A model generated the notes under the pieces. That model was not told the origin of the DNA, did no database searches, and worked only from the letters and a program-made list of their open reading frames with translations. Below are positions 24,775 through 35,929 of a DNA stretch of 64,000 bases, piece by piece; position 1 is the first letter of the stretch, and every line of letters begins with the position of its first letter. Where the stretch lies: IMG/VR virus record IMGVR_UViG_3300046163_000033, positions 1 through 64,000 of that record. The stretch is one strand, 5' to 3'. The stretch comes from a virus. Both the position numbers and the translations under genes were made by a program.

Positions 24775-25849
24775 TTAATTTTCTACAAACTCAGCGAACT
24801 CATCAACTTCTTCAACCTCTCCCTCTTGTTTAGGTTGTTTTTTTAATCTAGGTGGTCCTGACGGAAACTCTTTACCTATTTCTTTTTCTAAATACCATGT
24901 TTGATAATCTTTTTGAAACTTATCTTTTTGATTTTGTTTTAATGCAATACCAGGTTTTAAATAAAAACCAGTTACTTCAGCTAATATATTATTATTAAAA
25001 GCTATAACTTGATCAGAGCTTTGATATGCACCTATTAGACCTGCAGATATTTTATCCATAGTTAATGTAAATGCTAAGCTTTTACTAATTGTGTCTTTAT
25101 CTATTTGATAAAAGTCTTGTACCATGTTAGCAGATATATCTTTAGCTATAAGTTTAACTTTACCATCTTTATCTTTTACTCTGTATGTTTCTGTTACGCC
25201 TCCTGTTAATTGGCCTGGTTCTTGAGCATTACCACCTTTTATTTCAAATATCTCAGGATTAGTACCTTTAAACTCTTGGTTCTGTTTTGACGTGTCAGGT
25301 ATAGTAACAAACATGTCTTGTGTTTCAGATAATATGTTTATTTTATTAACTAAAAGTTTTTCTACAAAAATATTGTTTTCATCATATATAACCCAAGCTA
25401 AATTATTTATATCACCATCTATAGCTTCTATATCTATTTTGCCTTTTAGATCGTCATTTAAAATGCTTAAAGCTTTAAATCTACTTACAGGTGTACTCAT
25501 CATATCTAAACCACCCATCAAGCTTTCCATTTGAACCATCTTGTTCCACACCTCCGTATTTGACGCAATATTTTCCATGCTTTCTTGTATCGTGCCTACA
25601 CTTTTAGATATACTTTCTGTAATTTTTCTTGCTTGCAACAGGATTTTCACTAGATCCATTCTCTAACTGTAATTTTAATTTTGCATATAGCTCTATGTAT
25701 GGAGCAAAGAAATAGCTCCAGTTAACGTCCTGAGATGGTGTATCGTCCTCTCCTAACCTGTAAGAGAGTGAAGATTGGTACTCAGAGATGTAAAACTTGA
25801 TCTCTTCGTTATCTTCTTTGTTTTTTATTAATTGTTCTTTTAATCCCAT
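24775..25849 (-). CDS. Late virion-associated hypothetical protein (frameshifted)
   Basis: Two frames, one starting at 25849 (MGLKEQLIKNKEDNEEIKFY) and one ending at 24775, overlap and join with one extra A at the run opposite 25623-25627, giving about 357 residues through NPVASKKKITESISKSV. The protein is acidic, helical at the N-terminus and ends in a Glu-rich tail (EGEVEEVDEFAEFVEN). It immediately precedes the giant virion protein in transcription order, so an internal virion or chaperone-like role is plausible. No family recognised. Confidence 0.6.
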
Positions 25850-25858
25850 TTTGTTAAT

Positions 25859-26742
25859 TTAATTTTTTAGATATTTTGCAAAATCTCTGTTATTATAAGT
25901 ATTGCTATATGGACTAGGTATACCAAAATTTATATCAAGATCACTAGTAGAAGTCATACCTCCAAAAGTATTAGAGCCGCTTCCGGCTACTCCTTTCCCG
26001 TGCCTGGTAGTTTAAGTTCAGCTCCTAAATCAGCGCCTGCACTAGGCATTAAACTATCGCCTAATGCTCCAAAGCTACTAGCTATTTGACCAACAGCATT
26101 TGCTTTGGCCATTCTAGATCCCTTTATTCCAGCATTAGCTGTTGTATAACTTTGTCTAAGAAAAGTCATTTTACTATTGTCTCTAGCTTCTTGTTTATTA
26201 AACTGAAAAGATCTACCCATTGCATCTGCTTGTTGCATTCTTCTACCTTCTTGTATGTTTACACCTTGAACTCTTACCTGTTCTTGAGTCTGTGCAGCTT
26301 GTAGTCTTTCTTCTCCACTTGCTCTTAATTTTTCATTTTGTGCCTCTTGCATTTCTATGCTTGCAGCAACACCTTTTTTACTTTGTAATGCAGCTTGAGC
26401 TAAAGCGGTTGCACCACCAGCACTAGCACCACTTGCTCTTAATGTATCTAATGTATTAGCTAAGGCTATATCAGCTTCTTCAGCTTGCATTTCAGCACCA
26501 GCAGTTGAAACACTAAGATTATTATATGGGTTACTTAAATTACCACTAAGATCTTTAGCTAATGAACTTAAGTTAGAAAAGTTATCATAAGGATTAATTA
26601 CCTTTTGTCTGTTCTTTTCAAGACTAGACATCTCTGCTCTTGCCTTTTTTTTCTCGGCTGCATACGCTCTCATGTTTCTTCTAGCAGCTGCTTTTTTAGC
26701 AAATCCACCGACTATACCGCCAATTGCTTTAAATAATCCCAT
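25859..26742 (-). CDS. Ala/Gln-rich helical virion protein (frameshifted near C-terminus)
   Basis: About 294 residues after adding one base at T25994-25996. The N-terminus MGLFKAIGGIVGGFAKKAAA is a Gly-rich amphipathic segment, followed by a long Ala/Gln/Lys helical region (ALAQAALQSKKGVAASIEMQ) and a Ser/Gly tail restored by the frame correction. The composition matches internal virion or ejection proteins of podoviruses (for example the P22 and T7 small ejection proteins), which is inferred from composition and position only. Confidence 0.6.
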
Positions 26743-26753
26743 AATTTATTCTA

Positions 26754-28361
26754 TTAATACGATGATTCAACTGTGTCGCTGGACACTGCGAATAATTCTC
26801 TTTTTTGATTTATACTGTTATCTAGCTTAAATTTAAATGTACTAAAAAATCCTTTAACACCAGTCATGTTATTTCCAAATACTATTTCCCCTGCCGTTGG
26901 CGATGAGTTGTTTATAATATTTGCAAAGTATTTATTTTCTTTTCTTTTAAATTTATTAGAAAACATTTCACTTTCTAAAAGTGATAAGCTGTTAGGTACG
27001 TTTCCATATTTAGCTATTGGTGTTAACGCTATATCACCTGAACTAGCAACTACACTATCTACTATCCAATCATTTCCTCCTTCATAGTTAACTGTTTTAA
27101 ATACTTTTACAGTAGATGGTTTTGCGTTCAATACAACTGTAACATCAGAATCATTTTCTATACCATAGAAATTAGCATAAGGACTAGAGCCATAGTGACT
27201 ATATATCTTACCACTATTTGTAGAGAAAAACGTAGATGTCAAACTAAACATTAGTTTTGGTTGAAAAGTAAATAAACTTGTCCAACCTTTTACACTTTCA
27301 TCAAATGATACGGTTTTAAATGATTCATTGTAAAATATTAAAACTTCGTTACCAGGTATTTGAGTACCTATGTTACATTTAAATGACGATGGATTACCTG
27401 ATGATATTACAGATTCAACCCTTCCATATAGTTGACCAACAATTTGACCTGATGTAGTATATTTGTATATATACATACCTGCTGTTATATTTGTATTAGC
27501 AGCATTTAATGTTAATGTTACATCAACACCATCAGATGGTTGGTTGTATGTTTGTGGAGTTGCTGCGTTTCCTGATTGAGCAACAAAACCAGTTGATCTA
27601 TTTTTCTTTATAGATAGTATATAGTTTTTAGTATGGTTATCCCAACCACCTACAATACCATTAGTAGAAGTACTTGAGTCGGTTAATTGATCTCTGAAAA
27701 AATCATGCATACCATAACCAGATATTTCTACGATCTGTCCGTTTGTAGATAATTGTAATACACAACCTCTTTTTCTATCAGTAAAGTATTTTCTATAACC
27801 ATAAGCAGCAAAGCTTAATGGATCTTTAGCTATACCATACTTACCTTGATAAGCTATTATCTGTCCAATTACTAATCTACCAGATGTAGTTAGAGCTGAA
27901 CCTTCTGCAGAATATATAGCATCTTTATCTATAAGTGCTCTATTTACTTTGTCTTCTTGAAATATAATTAAGTTAGTATCTTCTGCATATAGTTTTTGTA
28001 TTGAACCATGCGCTGGATCTAGGCTTCTAGTTATATCTTCTGCTACTGAAAACTCATTAGTTTGATTTATACCAGTTCTAGAATTAAACACTCCAGAGTA
28101 TATTAAAGAGTTAAACCTATTTTGGTTACTAGCATTGTCTTCTACTATATGAGCTTTAACACCTATATCTGTTGATGTATTATTATAACCACCTCTTATT
28201 CTTGACTCTTCTATAAACCAATCAGTTGCATTAACAGGTGTATATGCTTCAGGTACGTTAGCATACGGTGATGCTGGTGCTGATGGAGTTTCAGCAACAA
28301 CATTTGTTAATTTCTTCAACCAGTATGAGTTAAAATATTTAAGTTCTAAAGTAGCACCCAT
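26754..28361 (-). CDS. Tail structural protein, possible tail-stabilisation type
   Basis: Encodes 535 residues, mostly predicted beta strands, with an N-terminus MGATLELKYFNSYWLKKLTN and SRIRGGYNNTSTD leading into repeated short strand motifs. The central IIAYQGKYGIAKDPLSFAAY and YRKYFTDRKRGCVLQLS are typical of podovirus tail-hub or DNA-stabilisation proteins. It lies downstream of a larger protein of similar type. The assignment is from style and position. Confidence 0.55.
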   Translation of the reverse strand: MGATLELKYFNSYWLKKLTNVVAETPSAPASPYANVPEAYTPVNATDWFIEESRIRGGYNNTSTDIGVKAHIVEDNASNQNRFNSLIYSGVFNSRTGINQTNEFSVAEDITRSLDPAHGSIQKLYAEDTNLIIFQEDKVNRALIDKDAIYSAEGSALTTSGRLVIGQIIAYQGKYGIAKDPLSFAAYGYRKYFTDRKRGCVLQLSTNGQIVEISGYGMHDFFRDQLTDSSTSTNGIVGGWDNHTKNYILSIKKNRSTGFVAQSGNAATPQTYNQPSDGVDVTLTLNAANTNITAGMYIYKYTTSGQIVGQLYGRVESVISSGNPSSFKCNIGTQIPGNEVLIFYNESFKTVSFDESVKGWTSLFTFQPKLMFSLTSTFFSTNSGKIYSHYGSSPYANFYGIENDSDVTVVLNAKPSTVKVFKTVNYEGGNDWIVDSVVASSGDIALTPIAKYGNVPNSLSLLESEMFSNKFKRKENKYFANIINNSSPTAGEIVFGNNMTGVKGFFSTFKFKLDNSINQKRELFAVSSDTVESSY

Positions 28362-28390
28362 GTTTTATTATTACTTGTTTTTTGTTATTA

Positions 28391-31300
28391 TTACGTCCAG
28401 CCATTTGTTCCAGGAACAGGTCTTGCACAACCGATACAAGATCTCGCAAATTTATCACTACATGTATTAGCATCTCCACTTATTTTAATACCACTTGCAT
28501 TAAACTTAGCCGATGAATCTATTTGGTTAAAAGGTTCTGCAGGGTTTGATGCTGTTGAAAACCCATAGAACGGTGTTGTGTTGCTAGCTGATTGATGTGT
28601 AAAAGTACTTGTCAACCCAGCGTCTGTGTAAAATATATCTACATATTCAGAATAAGGCATTGGAGCATATCTAGTTGTATTACCCGTAGCGCAAGTATAT
28701 GCAGTTTGAGGTGAAGAAAGATTATATAAATAACTTTTTGGAGTTTTGTTATCAGTAACATTGCCACCATTTTCAACAACACAAGTGCTATAATATAAGT
28801 CGTTTGAGTTAACCCATAAACATAATGAGTCTGAGTAAGCGCCTGCATATTCAGTGTAAGCATCTTTAGCAACTATAGCATATTCTCCAACTGAATTAAA
28901 TGCAAAAGCAGTTGAACCATATCTAGTGCTGTTTATAGTACTGTTTGTCCAATCACCATTTGCTTGTATATTAGAACCGTTGACGTCATCTATTTGTTGC
29001 CAAGTAGCATTTGCATCTGCTCTATGATAAACAAGCCATTCAACACTCATTGTAGTAAAATTAGGACCACCTTGAGAACTACCATAAGAATATAACTGCT
29101 GCATATTACATTGAAAAACAACAGTACCTTGTGTAACAGCATTACCTAATTTATTTATAAAATTTGAATCATTAGTGTTTGCTGAAACAGTTAAACCACT
29201 TATTTTAGGATTATTAAAATCACTAGCCGTTAAAGTATTATTAGATAAATACCAAACAGCAGTTCTTGTGTTTGAACTAATTGTATTATAAGGAACAACT
29301 GATTGTTGTGTTGCTGGTATACCCGAGCTAACTACACCTTGAGCTACACATCCAGACTTTGAACTAGAATTTAAAGGTACAGCGCCAACAGTTATAACCT
29401 GTTGCTTAGTAACACTTTTAGTATTTAATTGAGGAACGTTGTTTAGTATAGCATCTTCAATTTTTAATTGTAAAGTGTAAACACCTATAGGCGTAGAGTT
29501 TGCTGTTTTAGTAACAACACCAGTTGTATTATCAGTTATTTGAAAATAACTACCTGGTGATTGTGAAACAATACTATATCTTAATCCTAAATTACTATTA
29601 GTTATTGATCCATTGTAACCTTGTCTTGTAACACCTATATTATCACCAGCACTAACTATAACGTCTGGCAAAGAAGTACCATCTACAAATACAGGATCTA
29701 AATTAGTTAACTCACCTGTAAAAAGTATTGTACTTGTGTCGCCACCAGAGTTGGCTACGGTTGTAAAAACAAAAGTATAGTTATAAACTTCTTTAGAGCT
29801 TTTGTTTACAGTTCCAGCTGTACCATCATTATAACCAGCTGCAGAATAATTAAAAGTATTTACTAGTGTTTCTATTTTATACCCTGTACCAGATGTTTTA
29901 ATTTTAAATTGACTACCAGCACCTATGTTCTCTGTAAATGTAGAGCCATCATATGTTATGTTACCTGTAGCTCTTGTTGTACCCGCTCCGTCAACAACAG
30001 TGATAGCAACTTGAGCTATTTGAGTATTAGCAAAATTACTACCTTGATTATTCTGCGGATAAAATATAGCTGTAACATCTGTGTTAGCAGCCATGCCTTC
30101 TGTCTGCGAATAGCTTAGCGCTGAAAGTTGACTTACACCATCAAAACCAGTTTCAACATCTGCATTTAAATCAGCTATTAATCCAGCTGTAGTAGTTTCA
30201 TAAAACAACTGTAACAAACTATCAACAGGTTCTGTTTCAACAATTGATAAATAAGGTTTCATTGTTGCGGCTGTTGTCCCTATAATAGTTGTTCCAGCAT
30301 TAGATGTTGCTAATCTAGCTATAAAAGGATTTGTTTCAAGTTGATATAAAGGTACAACCGCAGGAGGTGTAGGTACTGTTATATAGGTAGCACCCATTGA
30401 TAAGTCATTAGCTGTGGCTATAGTGTCGGCCGTCATAGATAATGGTAAAAACTGTGAGCCAGCTGCTGCAGAATTTACAGGAAAAAACTGTACATTACTT
30501 GTTGCTGTATTGTTATTAACCCTACCGTAAAGTTGCACTGAACTTCTAAATTGTTTTTGTTGATCAGATGTTTCGTTTAAATCTCTAGGTATTTTATTTA
30601 TATTATCGTTTAACAAAACAACATTAGCTGTTTTATTATCTTCATCAGTTGGGAAAACAGGTGGGTCTGTAACGCCAGTAGTAGTTGGATAACCATTTAA
30701 AAATCCTGGTAAATAAACATTATAATATTCTTGCTCTTGTTGTTTAACAACAACTTTATATGAATACCAACCTAATGGATTTGGTAATGTATAAGCAAAT
30801 TTAACATCAGGGCTATTACTATTAGAGCTGTATAATAAATCATTAACCTCTCCATCAGTTGTTATTGTATAAGCCGAACCAACATTTGCTACATTAGTTA
30901 CTTTAACAAAATCTGTATATTCACCTCTTAAGTATGAATTTAACGTAGGTACGTTTGTTTGTCCAGTTGACAAAGTAAATGTAAATGTATTACCATTTAT
31001 ATTAGTTGTAGTACCAGTAGTATTAAAACCTTGACCTATTTTTTCAGCGTATAAACCTGGTTCGCCTGCGTTTGCCGTATCACTTGTTATTGATTCGTTG
31101 ACAACAACTTTTAAAGCATCACCAAACCATTGGTTTAAATTTTGAGTACTAGCTTTGTACGGGTGATAAAAAGTTGAACCACCAAAAAAGTTTCCAGCCA
31201 AACTTAAACCTGCATCTACCGATGAAAGAATAACAGATGACTGTCTACCAAATTTATCTGATAATACAAAACCTACTTGATAATTTCTATTTTGTTTTAA

Positions 31301-32680
31301 TGTATGATTAGGATATTCTGCCCAGTTTGTAAATGTAGTAGTATTTTTAGCTGAAGCGCCAACGTTGTAGTTTAGCGTATTAGGAGGAGTATGTTGACTT
31401 TGATAATTACCATAAATAACTCTGTTACCTGAAACTTCTTGTGACAAAGCTCTAACAGGAACACGATCATAAACTCTTACCGTTTGTCTTTCTGGTAATG
31501 TTTTAAATGGTTTTCTTGACTGATAATTGTATGTGTAAATATTAGTGTTTTGGTTTGGCCAACTAGTATCCACAACGTTTATTGAATCTAAAACTTTAAC
31601 TGCTCTAGCGTCTGACTCTTTATATAATATATCTATTCCTATTATTTTATAACTGTCAGTATCAGCTGTTCCTATTTTAGTTTGTTGATCAGGTAAAGGT
31701 ATTAATAGTTCTACATTTTGTACACCATTTTCCATAAAAGCAAGTATAGTACTTCTATAAGCAGCGTCTTCATCGCCATCAAAAAAATAACCTTTTTGTT
31801 GAGGTATAAAAGCTGGCTGTGTAAATGGAGCCATAATAGAATACTCTAAATCATCAAATTTAAATCTATAACTAAATCTAACAAATAAATCTTGAAGAAA
31901 GTCTGGATCACCAGGCCAATCACCACCTTGATTAAAATCATAAGTAATGTCTTTACCAGTCATTGTAGTGGTTAAAAATGTTAAAACATCTAAATTTGCT
32001 ACAGTTGCCGCTACGTTTATAGTTACAGTTGTACCAGAAACGTTTGTTACATATATATATTGATCAGCTGTTATGCTTGGACCAATGATATTCATACCCT
32101 TTTTTATAGCTACATTAGCTGCTGATAATGTTATAGTTGTAGAGCTACTCGCTGCTCCAGCCGTACTAGTTGTAGACTTTAATAACTGTAAAGGTTCGTA
32201 TGGATTATATTTAGCAACTGATATTTGGTTTTCTTTTGTATAATAACCTAATGTTTTAGTTACATTTATTTTTCTAGGTTGATTTCTATTATCTGTCCAA
32301 AATAAAAGATCTTCCACTAAGTTTACACCTATGATAGGACTTGACTTACTAAAATTTAAAAAAGAGCCTGTAACTAATAGTGTATAACTAGATGCTTCAT
32401 ATTTGTAAATCCAATGACTTACGTTATCTGTTAAAAATGTATAAACAATACTATTGTTATTATCTGTAAAATAACCTATAATCTCTGCATTTGCATTTGC
32501 TGTATTACTAACTTGAACTAAAGTGTTGCCTAGTATGTTTTCTAATGCGCCTATATCATCATCTTCAGATTTACCTACAGATATATTGTTTGCATCTCTA
32601 TACTCACCGTTAGGAATCAATCGGTCGTCAAGATCTTTATTCATCTTGGACCTTAGAAAGCTATTCTTTATTTCAGCCAT
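28391..32680 (-). CDS. Large beta-rich tail/stabilisation protein (1,429 residues)
   Basis: The N-terminus IKNSFLRSKMNKDLDDRLIP with GEYRDANNISVGKSEDDDIG is a pattern I recognise from large structural proteins of uncultured marine podovirus-like phages, usually placed between connector and tail proteins. The remainder is Thr/Ser/Asn-rich with immunoglobulin-like strand patterns. The C-terminus carries several cysteines (CSDKFARSCIGCARP). The frame is intact for 4.3 kb, unlike many neighbours. Probable tail hub or packaged-DNA stabilisation role. Confidence 0.65.
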   Translation of the reverse strand: MAEIKNSFLRSKMNKDLDDRLIPNGEYRDANNISVGKSEDDDIGALENILGNTLVQVSNTANANAEIIGYFTDNNNSIVYTFLTDNVSHWIYKYEASSYTLLVTGSFLNFSKSSPIIGVNLVEDLLFWTDNRNQPRKINVTKTLGYYTKENQISVAKYNPYEPLQLLKSTTSTAGAASSSTTITLSAANVAIKKGMNIIGPSITADQYIYVTNVSGTTVTINVAATVANLDVLTFLTTTMTGKDITYDFNQGGDWPGDPDFLQDLFVRFSYRFKFDDLEYSIMAPFTQPAFIPQQKGYFFDGDEDAAYRSTILAFMENGVQNVELLIPLPDQQTKIGTADTDSYKIIGIDILYKESDARAVKVLDSINVVDTSWPNQNTNIYTYNYQSRKPFKTLPERQTVRVYDRVPVRALSQEVSGNRVIYGNYQSQHTPPNTLNYNVGASAKNTTTFTNWAEYPNHTLKQNRNYQVGFVLSDKFGRQSSVILSSVDAGLSLAGNFFGGSTFYHPYKASTQNLNQWFGDALKVVVNESITSDTANAGEPGLYAEKIGQGFNTTGTTTNINGNTFTFTLSTGQTNVPTLNSYLRGEYTDFVKVTNVANVGSAYTITTDGEVNDLLYSSNSNSPDVKFAYTLPNPLGWYSYKVVVKQQEQEYYNVYLPGFLNGYPTTTGVTDPPVFPTDEDNKTANVVLLNDNINKIPRDLNETSDQQKQFRSSVQLYGRVNNNTATSNVQFFPVNSAAAGSQFLPLSMTADTIATANDLSMGATYITVPTPPAVVPLYQLETNPFIARLATSNAGTTIIGTTAATMKPYLSIVETEPVDSLLQLFYETTTAGLIADLNADVETGFDGVSQLSALSYSQTEGMAANTDVTAIFYPQNNQGSNFANTQIAQVAITVVDGAGTTRATGNITYDGSTFTENIGAGSQFKIKTSGTGYKIETLVNTFNYSAAGYNDGTAGTVNKSSKEVYNYTFVFTTVANSGGDTSTILFTGELTNLDPVFVDGTSLPDVIVSAGDNIGVTRQGYNGSITNSNLGLRYSIVSQSPGSYFQITDNTTGVVTKTANSTPIGVYTLQLKIEDAILNNVPQLNTKSVTKQQVITVGAVPLNSSSKSGCVAQGVVSSGIPATQQSVVPYNTISSNTRTAVWYLSNNTLTASDFNNPKISGLTVSANTNDSNFINKLGNAVTQGTVVFQCNMQQLYSYGSSQGGPNFTTMSVEWLVYHRADANATWQQIDDVNGSNIQANGDWTNSTINSTRYGSTAFAFNSVGEYAIVAKDAYTEYAGAYSDSLCLWVNSNDLYYSTCVVENGGNVTDNKTPKSYLYNLSSPQTAYTCATGNTTRYAPMPYSEYVDIFYTDAGLTSTFTHQSASNTTPFYGFSTASNPAEPFNQIDSSAKFNASGIKISGDANTCSDKFARSCIGCARPVPGTNGWT

Positions 32681-32683
32681 GTA

Positions 32684-34105
32684 TTAAAATTTAAGCCATT
32701 TAGATTTTTGTCTCATAACTTGAACTATTTGATCAAGTTTTATATTAGATAATCTAATCTTAGCATTTCTTAGTTTAGCACTTCTTTCTTTTTTAAATCT
32801 CTGTACTATGTATTCTGGTACTTTAGCGCTAACAGATAATATTGAATGTATAATATGAGAGTATAAAGCATCTTCTGCCAACTTAGGTATTCTAGCATCA
32901 AGATCATAAGCATTTCCATCTGATATATACTCTATAACTACAAGCTTACCTTTTAAATCGTTGCTAAAAGATATTTTACCTTCTCTGTCGTTTATTGTAA
33001 ACCAACCATTACGCTGACTAGTTTCAGGGTTAAGACCATATCTTTGACCTAAAGCTAATTCATAAAAGTTATTTTGATTTAAAGTGTCTGCGGCGTTTTC
33101 ATCTTGTGCGGTAAATGCTCCTGAAATTCTTCTTGGATCATTAGATGCCCAAGCTGCTTCTACTTGTGATGTAGTAGTTATATTAGAGTCAAAACTATCT
33201 TGTGTTGGTGTACCAAGATTATCTTGAGCTGGTGAAGCGTAAGGATCTGTTGTTAATGTATTTGCTGGAAATATGGTATGTTGAACACCAAACTTATCAG
33301 TCCAAGACATTCTAACATAATTAACGTAATCTTGAGGTATAATAACATTTAAAGCATTGTTTACAGTAAGCTCTTGTGATCTAATGCTTCTAAGTGTATC
33401 GTAACTAAATTCTTGTAATCCACGTTTTGCATGAAATATTACATCAGTTCTTTTTACGCTAGGTATTAATTTACCAGCACCTACATATGCTATTAAAAAA
33501 TTATCAATAACATCTGTTAATCTAGTATATTCATAACTACCATAGTTTTCTTCTATAGCAGTTTCTTTTAATTGTATTTTTAAATAATTGTTAGCTGGTA
33601 AATCTATAGCTGCAGTAACAATATTATTAACCATAGAATATGGTTCATCAAATTGAAACAACACTGCTGTTGTAGCATTACCTGGTAAAGCAATAGGTTT
33701 GTCTAAAGTTATTGCAACACCATTTACACTTACTACTTTAGCACCAGTAGGATTATTAGTTATACCACCACCGTATATACTCATACCAGCTATTATGTTT
33801 GCGTTAGCCACCGCTATTTGTATAGTTGCTGATGCAACCCCACCATTTTCAGTTGCTACAGCGTTTTGAACTGTAGTAGCTGGTGTTATTTCAGTCCATG
33901 TTAAAGCATCTGTACTTTTATATAATAGAAAATTATTCAGACCGTATTGACCGTTAGTAGGATCAGAACTTCCAAATATTAAATTTGTATCAAAAGTAGA
34001 TGTTATATTTATACCTACACCTCCTGTTGCTGAGTACTGCTGCTGTGCTCCAGCGTAATATTGTCTATTAGTTTCGGTGACTAATCCACCATCTGGTCTT
34101 GGCAT
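32684..34105 (-). CDS. Head-tail connector / ring protein
   Basis: Encodes 473 residues. The N-terminal part is beta-rich (Thr, Ala, Asn). The central block KRTDVIFHAKRGLQEFSYDT followed by LNVIIPQDYVNYVRMSWTDK and a basic helical C-terminus (RFKKERSAKLRNAKIRLSNI) resembles connector proteins that sit below the portal of podovirus-like phages. Position between connector-type genes supports that. Intact frame. Confidence 0.6.
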   Translation of the reverse strand: MPRPDGGLVTETNRQYYAGAQQQYSATGGVGINITSTFDTNLIFGSSDPTNGQYGLNNFLLYKSTDALTWTEITPATTVQNAVATENGGVASATIQIAVANANIIAGMSIYGGGITNNPTGAKVVSVNGVAITLDKPIALPGNATTAVLFQFDEPYSMVNNIVTAAIDLPANNYLKIQLKETAIEENYGSYEYTRLTDVIDNFLIAYVGAGKLIPSVKRTDVIFHAKRGLQEFSYDTLRSIRSQELTVNNALNVIIPQDYVNYVRMSWTDKFGVQHTIFPANTLTTDPYASPAQDNLGTPTQDSFDSNITTTSQVEAAWASNDPRRISGAFTAQDENAADTLNQNNFYELALGQRYGLNPETSQRNGWFTINDREGKISFSNDLKGKLVVIEYISDGNAYDLDARIPKLAEDALYSHIIHSILSVSAKVPEYIVQRFKKERSAKLRNAKIRLSNIKLDQIVQVMRQKSKWLKF

Positions 34106-34108
34106 ATA

Positions 34109-34288
34109 TTAACTTTTTTGATTCATTTCTTCTTGTTGTATTTGACCCGCAGCAACTTCTATTATTTCACGATCTCTTACAACAACACCTGCATATAATA
34201 ATATTTTTATTATAAGTTCTGTTTGCTCTGATGAGTGTATTTCAAAGTTGTTTGATGTAGCTGGTAAAAACATATTGATTGTTACCAT
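34109..34288 (-). CDS. Small structural-region protein
   Basis: Encodes 59 residues from the ATG at 34288, which overlaps the end of the preceding connector gene. The protein has a hydrophobic, amphipathic middle (TELIIKILLYAGVVV) and a Gln/Glu-rich tail. Found between two connector proteins; likely a small virion or assembly factor. Confidence 0.55.
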   Translation of the reverse strand: MVTINMFLPATSNNFEIHSSEQTELIIKILLYAGVVVRDREIIEVAAGQIQQEEMNQKS

Positions 34289-35032
34289 GTAAAATTCCAT
34301 ATAGGATCAATAGGTTTTCTTAAATAATTAACTGATATACCACTTTGTATAGTTGTAGGATATACATTTAAGTAATTATTTTGTAAGTATATATAGGATA
34401 TTGTAGTTGTAGGTTTTGTAAGATTAGAACCTAGTAAATGATATAACTCCTTGATACCAACTCTTTCTAATTCTTGTATAGGTAAAGCTCCTGCGTATAT
34501 ATAACAGTACCTAATCTATAAAATTGCTTTAGGATATATATTTATAATCTATAGTTTCCGCTAGTTGGTTGAGATGTTAAAAGTTAAATTTCCATTTGTT
34601 AATAGTATATTCAGCATCTGTAATTAACATTAGCAACAAACTTGCTATACCCCATTGTATTTGACTAAAGCTTAATAGCTTCCTGTATAAATGCTGTATG
34701 TTAATTAGCTGGGTTACAGCTGTAACTGTTGATTTGCGGAAGAGTCCGGAGTATTGTGAAGGTAATCTAAAACCGCTTGTAGTATATGTTGCGGCATCTA
34801 TTTCTTTAAATATAGATAATTTTTCATCTATGTTAATTTGTCTATCGGAATAGTCTAAATCAACTTGAGGCACACGTAATTGCTGATTCATATCTTCAGC
34901 GTATTTTTCAAATATTTCTAATTGAACTTGCCCACCTATTTTATTAAACTCAACAGGTGTCATATAACCTCTCTGTTCTTTATTTAGTATTAATAAAACG
35001 GTTTGATATACAGTATTTACGTTTATTGCCAT
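34282..35032 (-). CDS. Connector-type protein (several frameshifts)
   Basis: The first 110 residues from 35032 (MAINVNTVYQTVLLILNKEQ ... GGQVQLEIFEKYAEDMNQQL) are in frame. Further on, between about 34490 and 34700, the frame breaks several times. The C-terminal part reads GALPIQELERVGIKELYHLL ... YLRKPIDPIWNFTW, clearly the natural end of the same protein. The restored length is about 245 residues. N-terminal helices and C-terminal strands are consistent with a head-completion or connector protein. The middle cannot be read reliably. Confidence 0.55.
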
Positions 35033-35050
35033 TTTAATATTTTAGTTAAT

Positions 35051-35082
35051 AGTGATTAGGGCCACCAAAGTGACCCTTCACT
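35051..35082 (-). terminator. Intergenic hairpin, possible weak terminator
   Basis: On the minus strand AGTGAA-GGGTCAC-TTTG-GTGGCCC-TAATCACT forms a long interrupted stem in the 67-base gap between the 253-residue protein and the connector gene. No strong T tract follows, so partial termination or RNA processing is as likely as true termination. Confidence 0.4.
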
Positions 35083-35099
35083 ATAATTATAGTTACATG

Positions 35100-35861
35100 T
35101 TATTGTAACTTTTTCTCAATTGTTCTGAAAACTTCTACACCTTCATCAGTCTTAAACCATGCGGCCATAGCTGAATATGGGTTTTCATCAAAAGGAACAG
35201 TTAATAGTTTTCTATCATTTGATCCCCAATGAATAGTTCTTTGATCTTGTGATAGTTTTACTATATGTTGTTCAACTGCTCTAATAGCTGTGTTTCTTAA
35301 TCCAACATTTTCATCATTAGCAATTGCTAAAAAATTACCTGGATTTCTTCTTGCCATTAATAATAAGTCTCTTCTTAATTCTTTAGAGCTTAACGTTGCA
35401 ACTTCAGATCCTTTTTCAACTCTTAAAACTGCTTCAGCATGATCTAAATCCATGTTTTTAGCAGCCGTCATAGCTTCTAGTTCAGCATCTAAATCTGCTA
35501 AGTCATCTTGAGCAACTTCTTTTTGATCCCACTCGGCAAATATACTGCCTTTTTTAGGGTGATGATGTAAAAATTTTTGTAAGTTTTGTTGTGACTCACT
35601 AACTGTCATTACTCCATCTTCAAATATAACATGACCTAATGTACATTCACCTTGTTGTTCATCAACAAATGGCGAGTTTTGATTAGTTGCATATCTTAAT
35701 TCTCTTTGTGTGTTTGTACTTTTATCAAAATATAATAAAGGATATTGAGTACTATGCTTGGTTTGTAATGTAAAAGTTAGTGGTGTAATGTCGTGTAATA
35801 AATAATACACTCTAGTTTTAATCTCCCATTTAGGGGTTTTGATTTCTTTTGTCTTTGACAT
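35100..35861 (-). CDS. Hypothetical protein downstream of the capsid gene
   Basis: Encodes 253 residues, intact. The N-terminal half is beta-rich (TRVYYLLHDITPLTFTLQTK), the middle an acidic helix (DLADLDAELEAMTAAKNMDL), the C-terminal half helical. It follows the capsid gene and its terminator hairpin, so is probably expressed at a lower level. A head-associated or assembly role is inferred from position only. Confidence 0.6.
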   Translation of the reverse strand: MSKTKEIKTPKWEIKTRVYYLLHDITPLTFTLQTKHSTQYPLLYFDKSTNTQRELRYATNQNSPFVDEQQGECTLGHVIFEDGVMTVSESQQNLQKFLHHHPKKGSIFAEWDQKEVAQDDLADLDAELEAMTAAKNMDLDHAEAVLRVEKGSEVATLSSKELRRDLLLMARRNPGNFLAIANDENVGLRNTAIRAVEQHIVKLSQDQRTIHWGSNDRKLLTVPFDENPYSAMAAWFKTDEGVEVFRTIEKKLQ

Positions 35862-35882
35862 AATATGATATAATATAATTAA

Positions 35883-35920
35883 AAAAATAAAGGGCTAGGC
35901 GCCGAAGCGCCTAACTCTTT
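35883..35920 (-). terminator. Rho-independent terminator after the major capsid gene
   Basis: On the minus strand GTTAGGCGC-TTCG-GCGCCTAGC forms a GC-rich tetraloop stem followed by CCTTTATTTTTTT. The UUCG tetraloop and T tract make it a strong terminator or mRNA-stabilising 3' end, placed 10 bases downstream of the capsid stop. Confidence 0.85.
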
Positions 35921-35929
35921 AAAAAAGTA

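Noticed and set aside
34282-34710. A short leftover frame as a separate small gene
   Set aside because: The minus-strand text here is the broken middle and natural end of the connector protein starting at 35032, not a separate gene.
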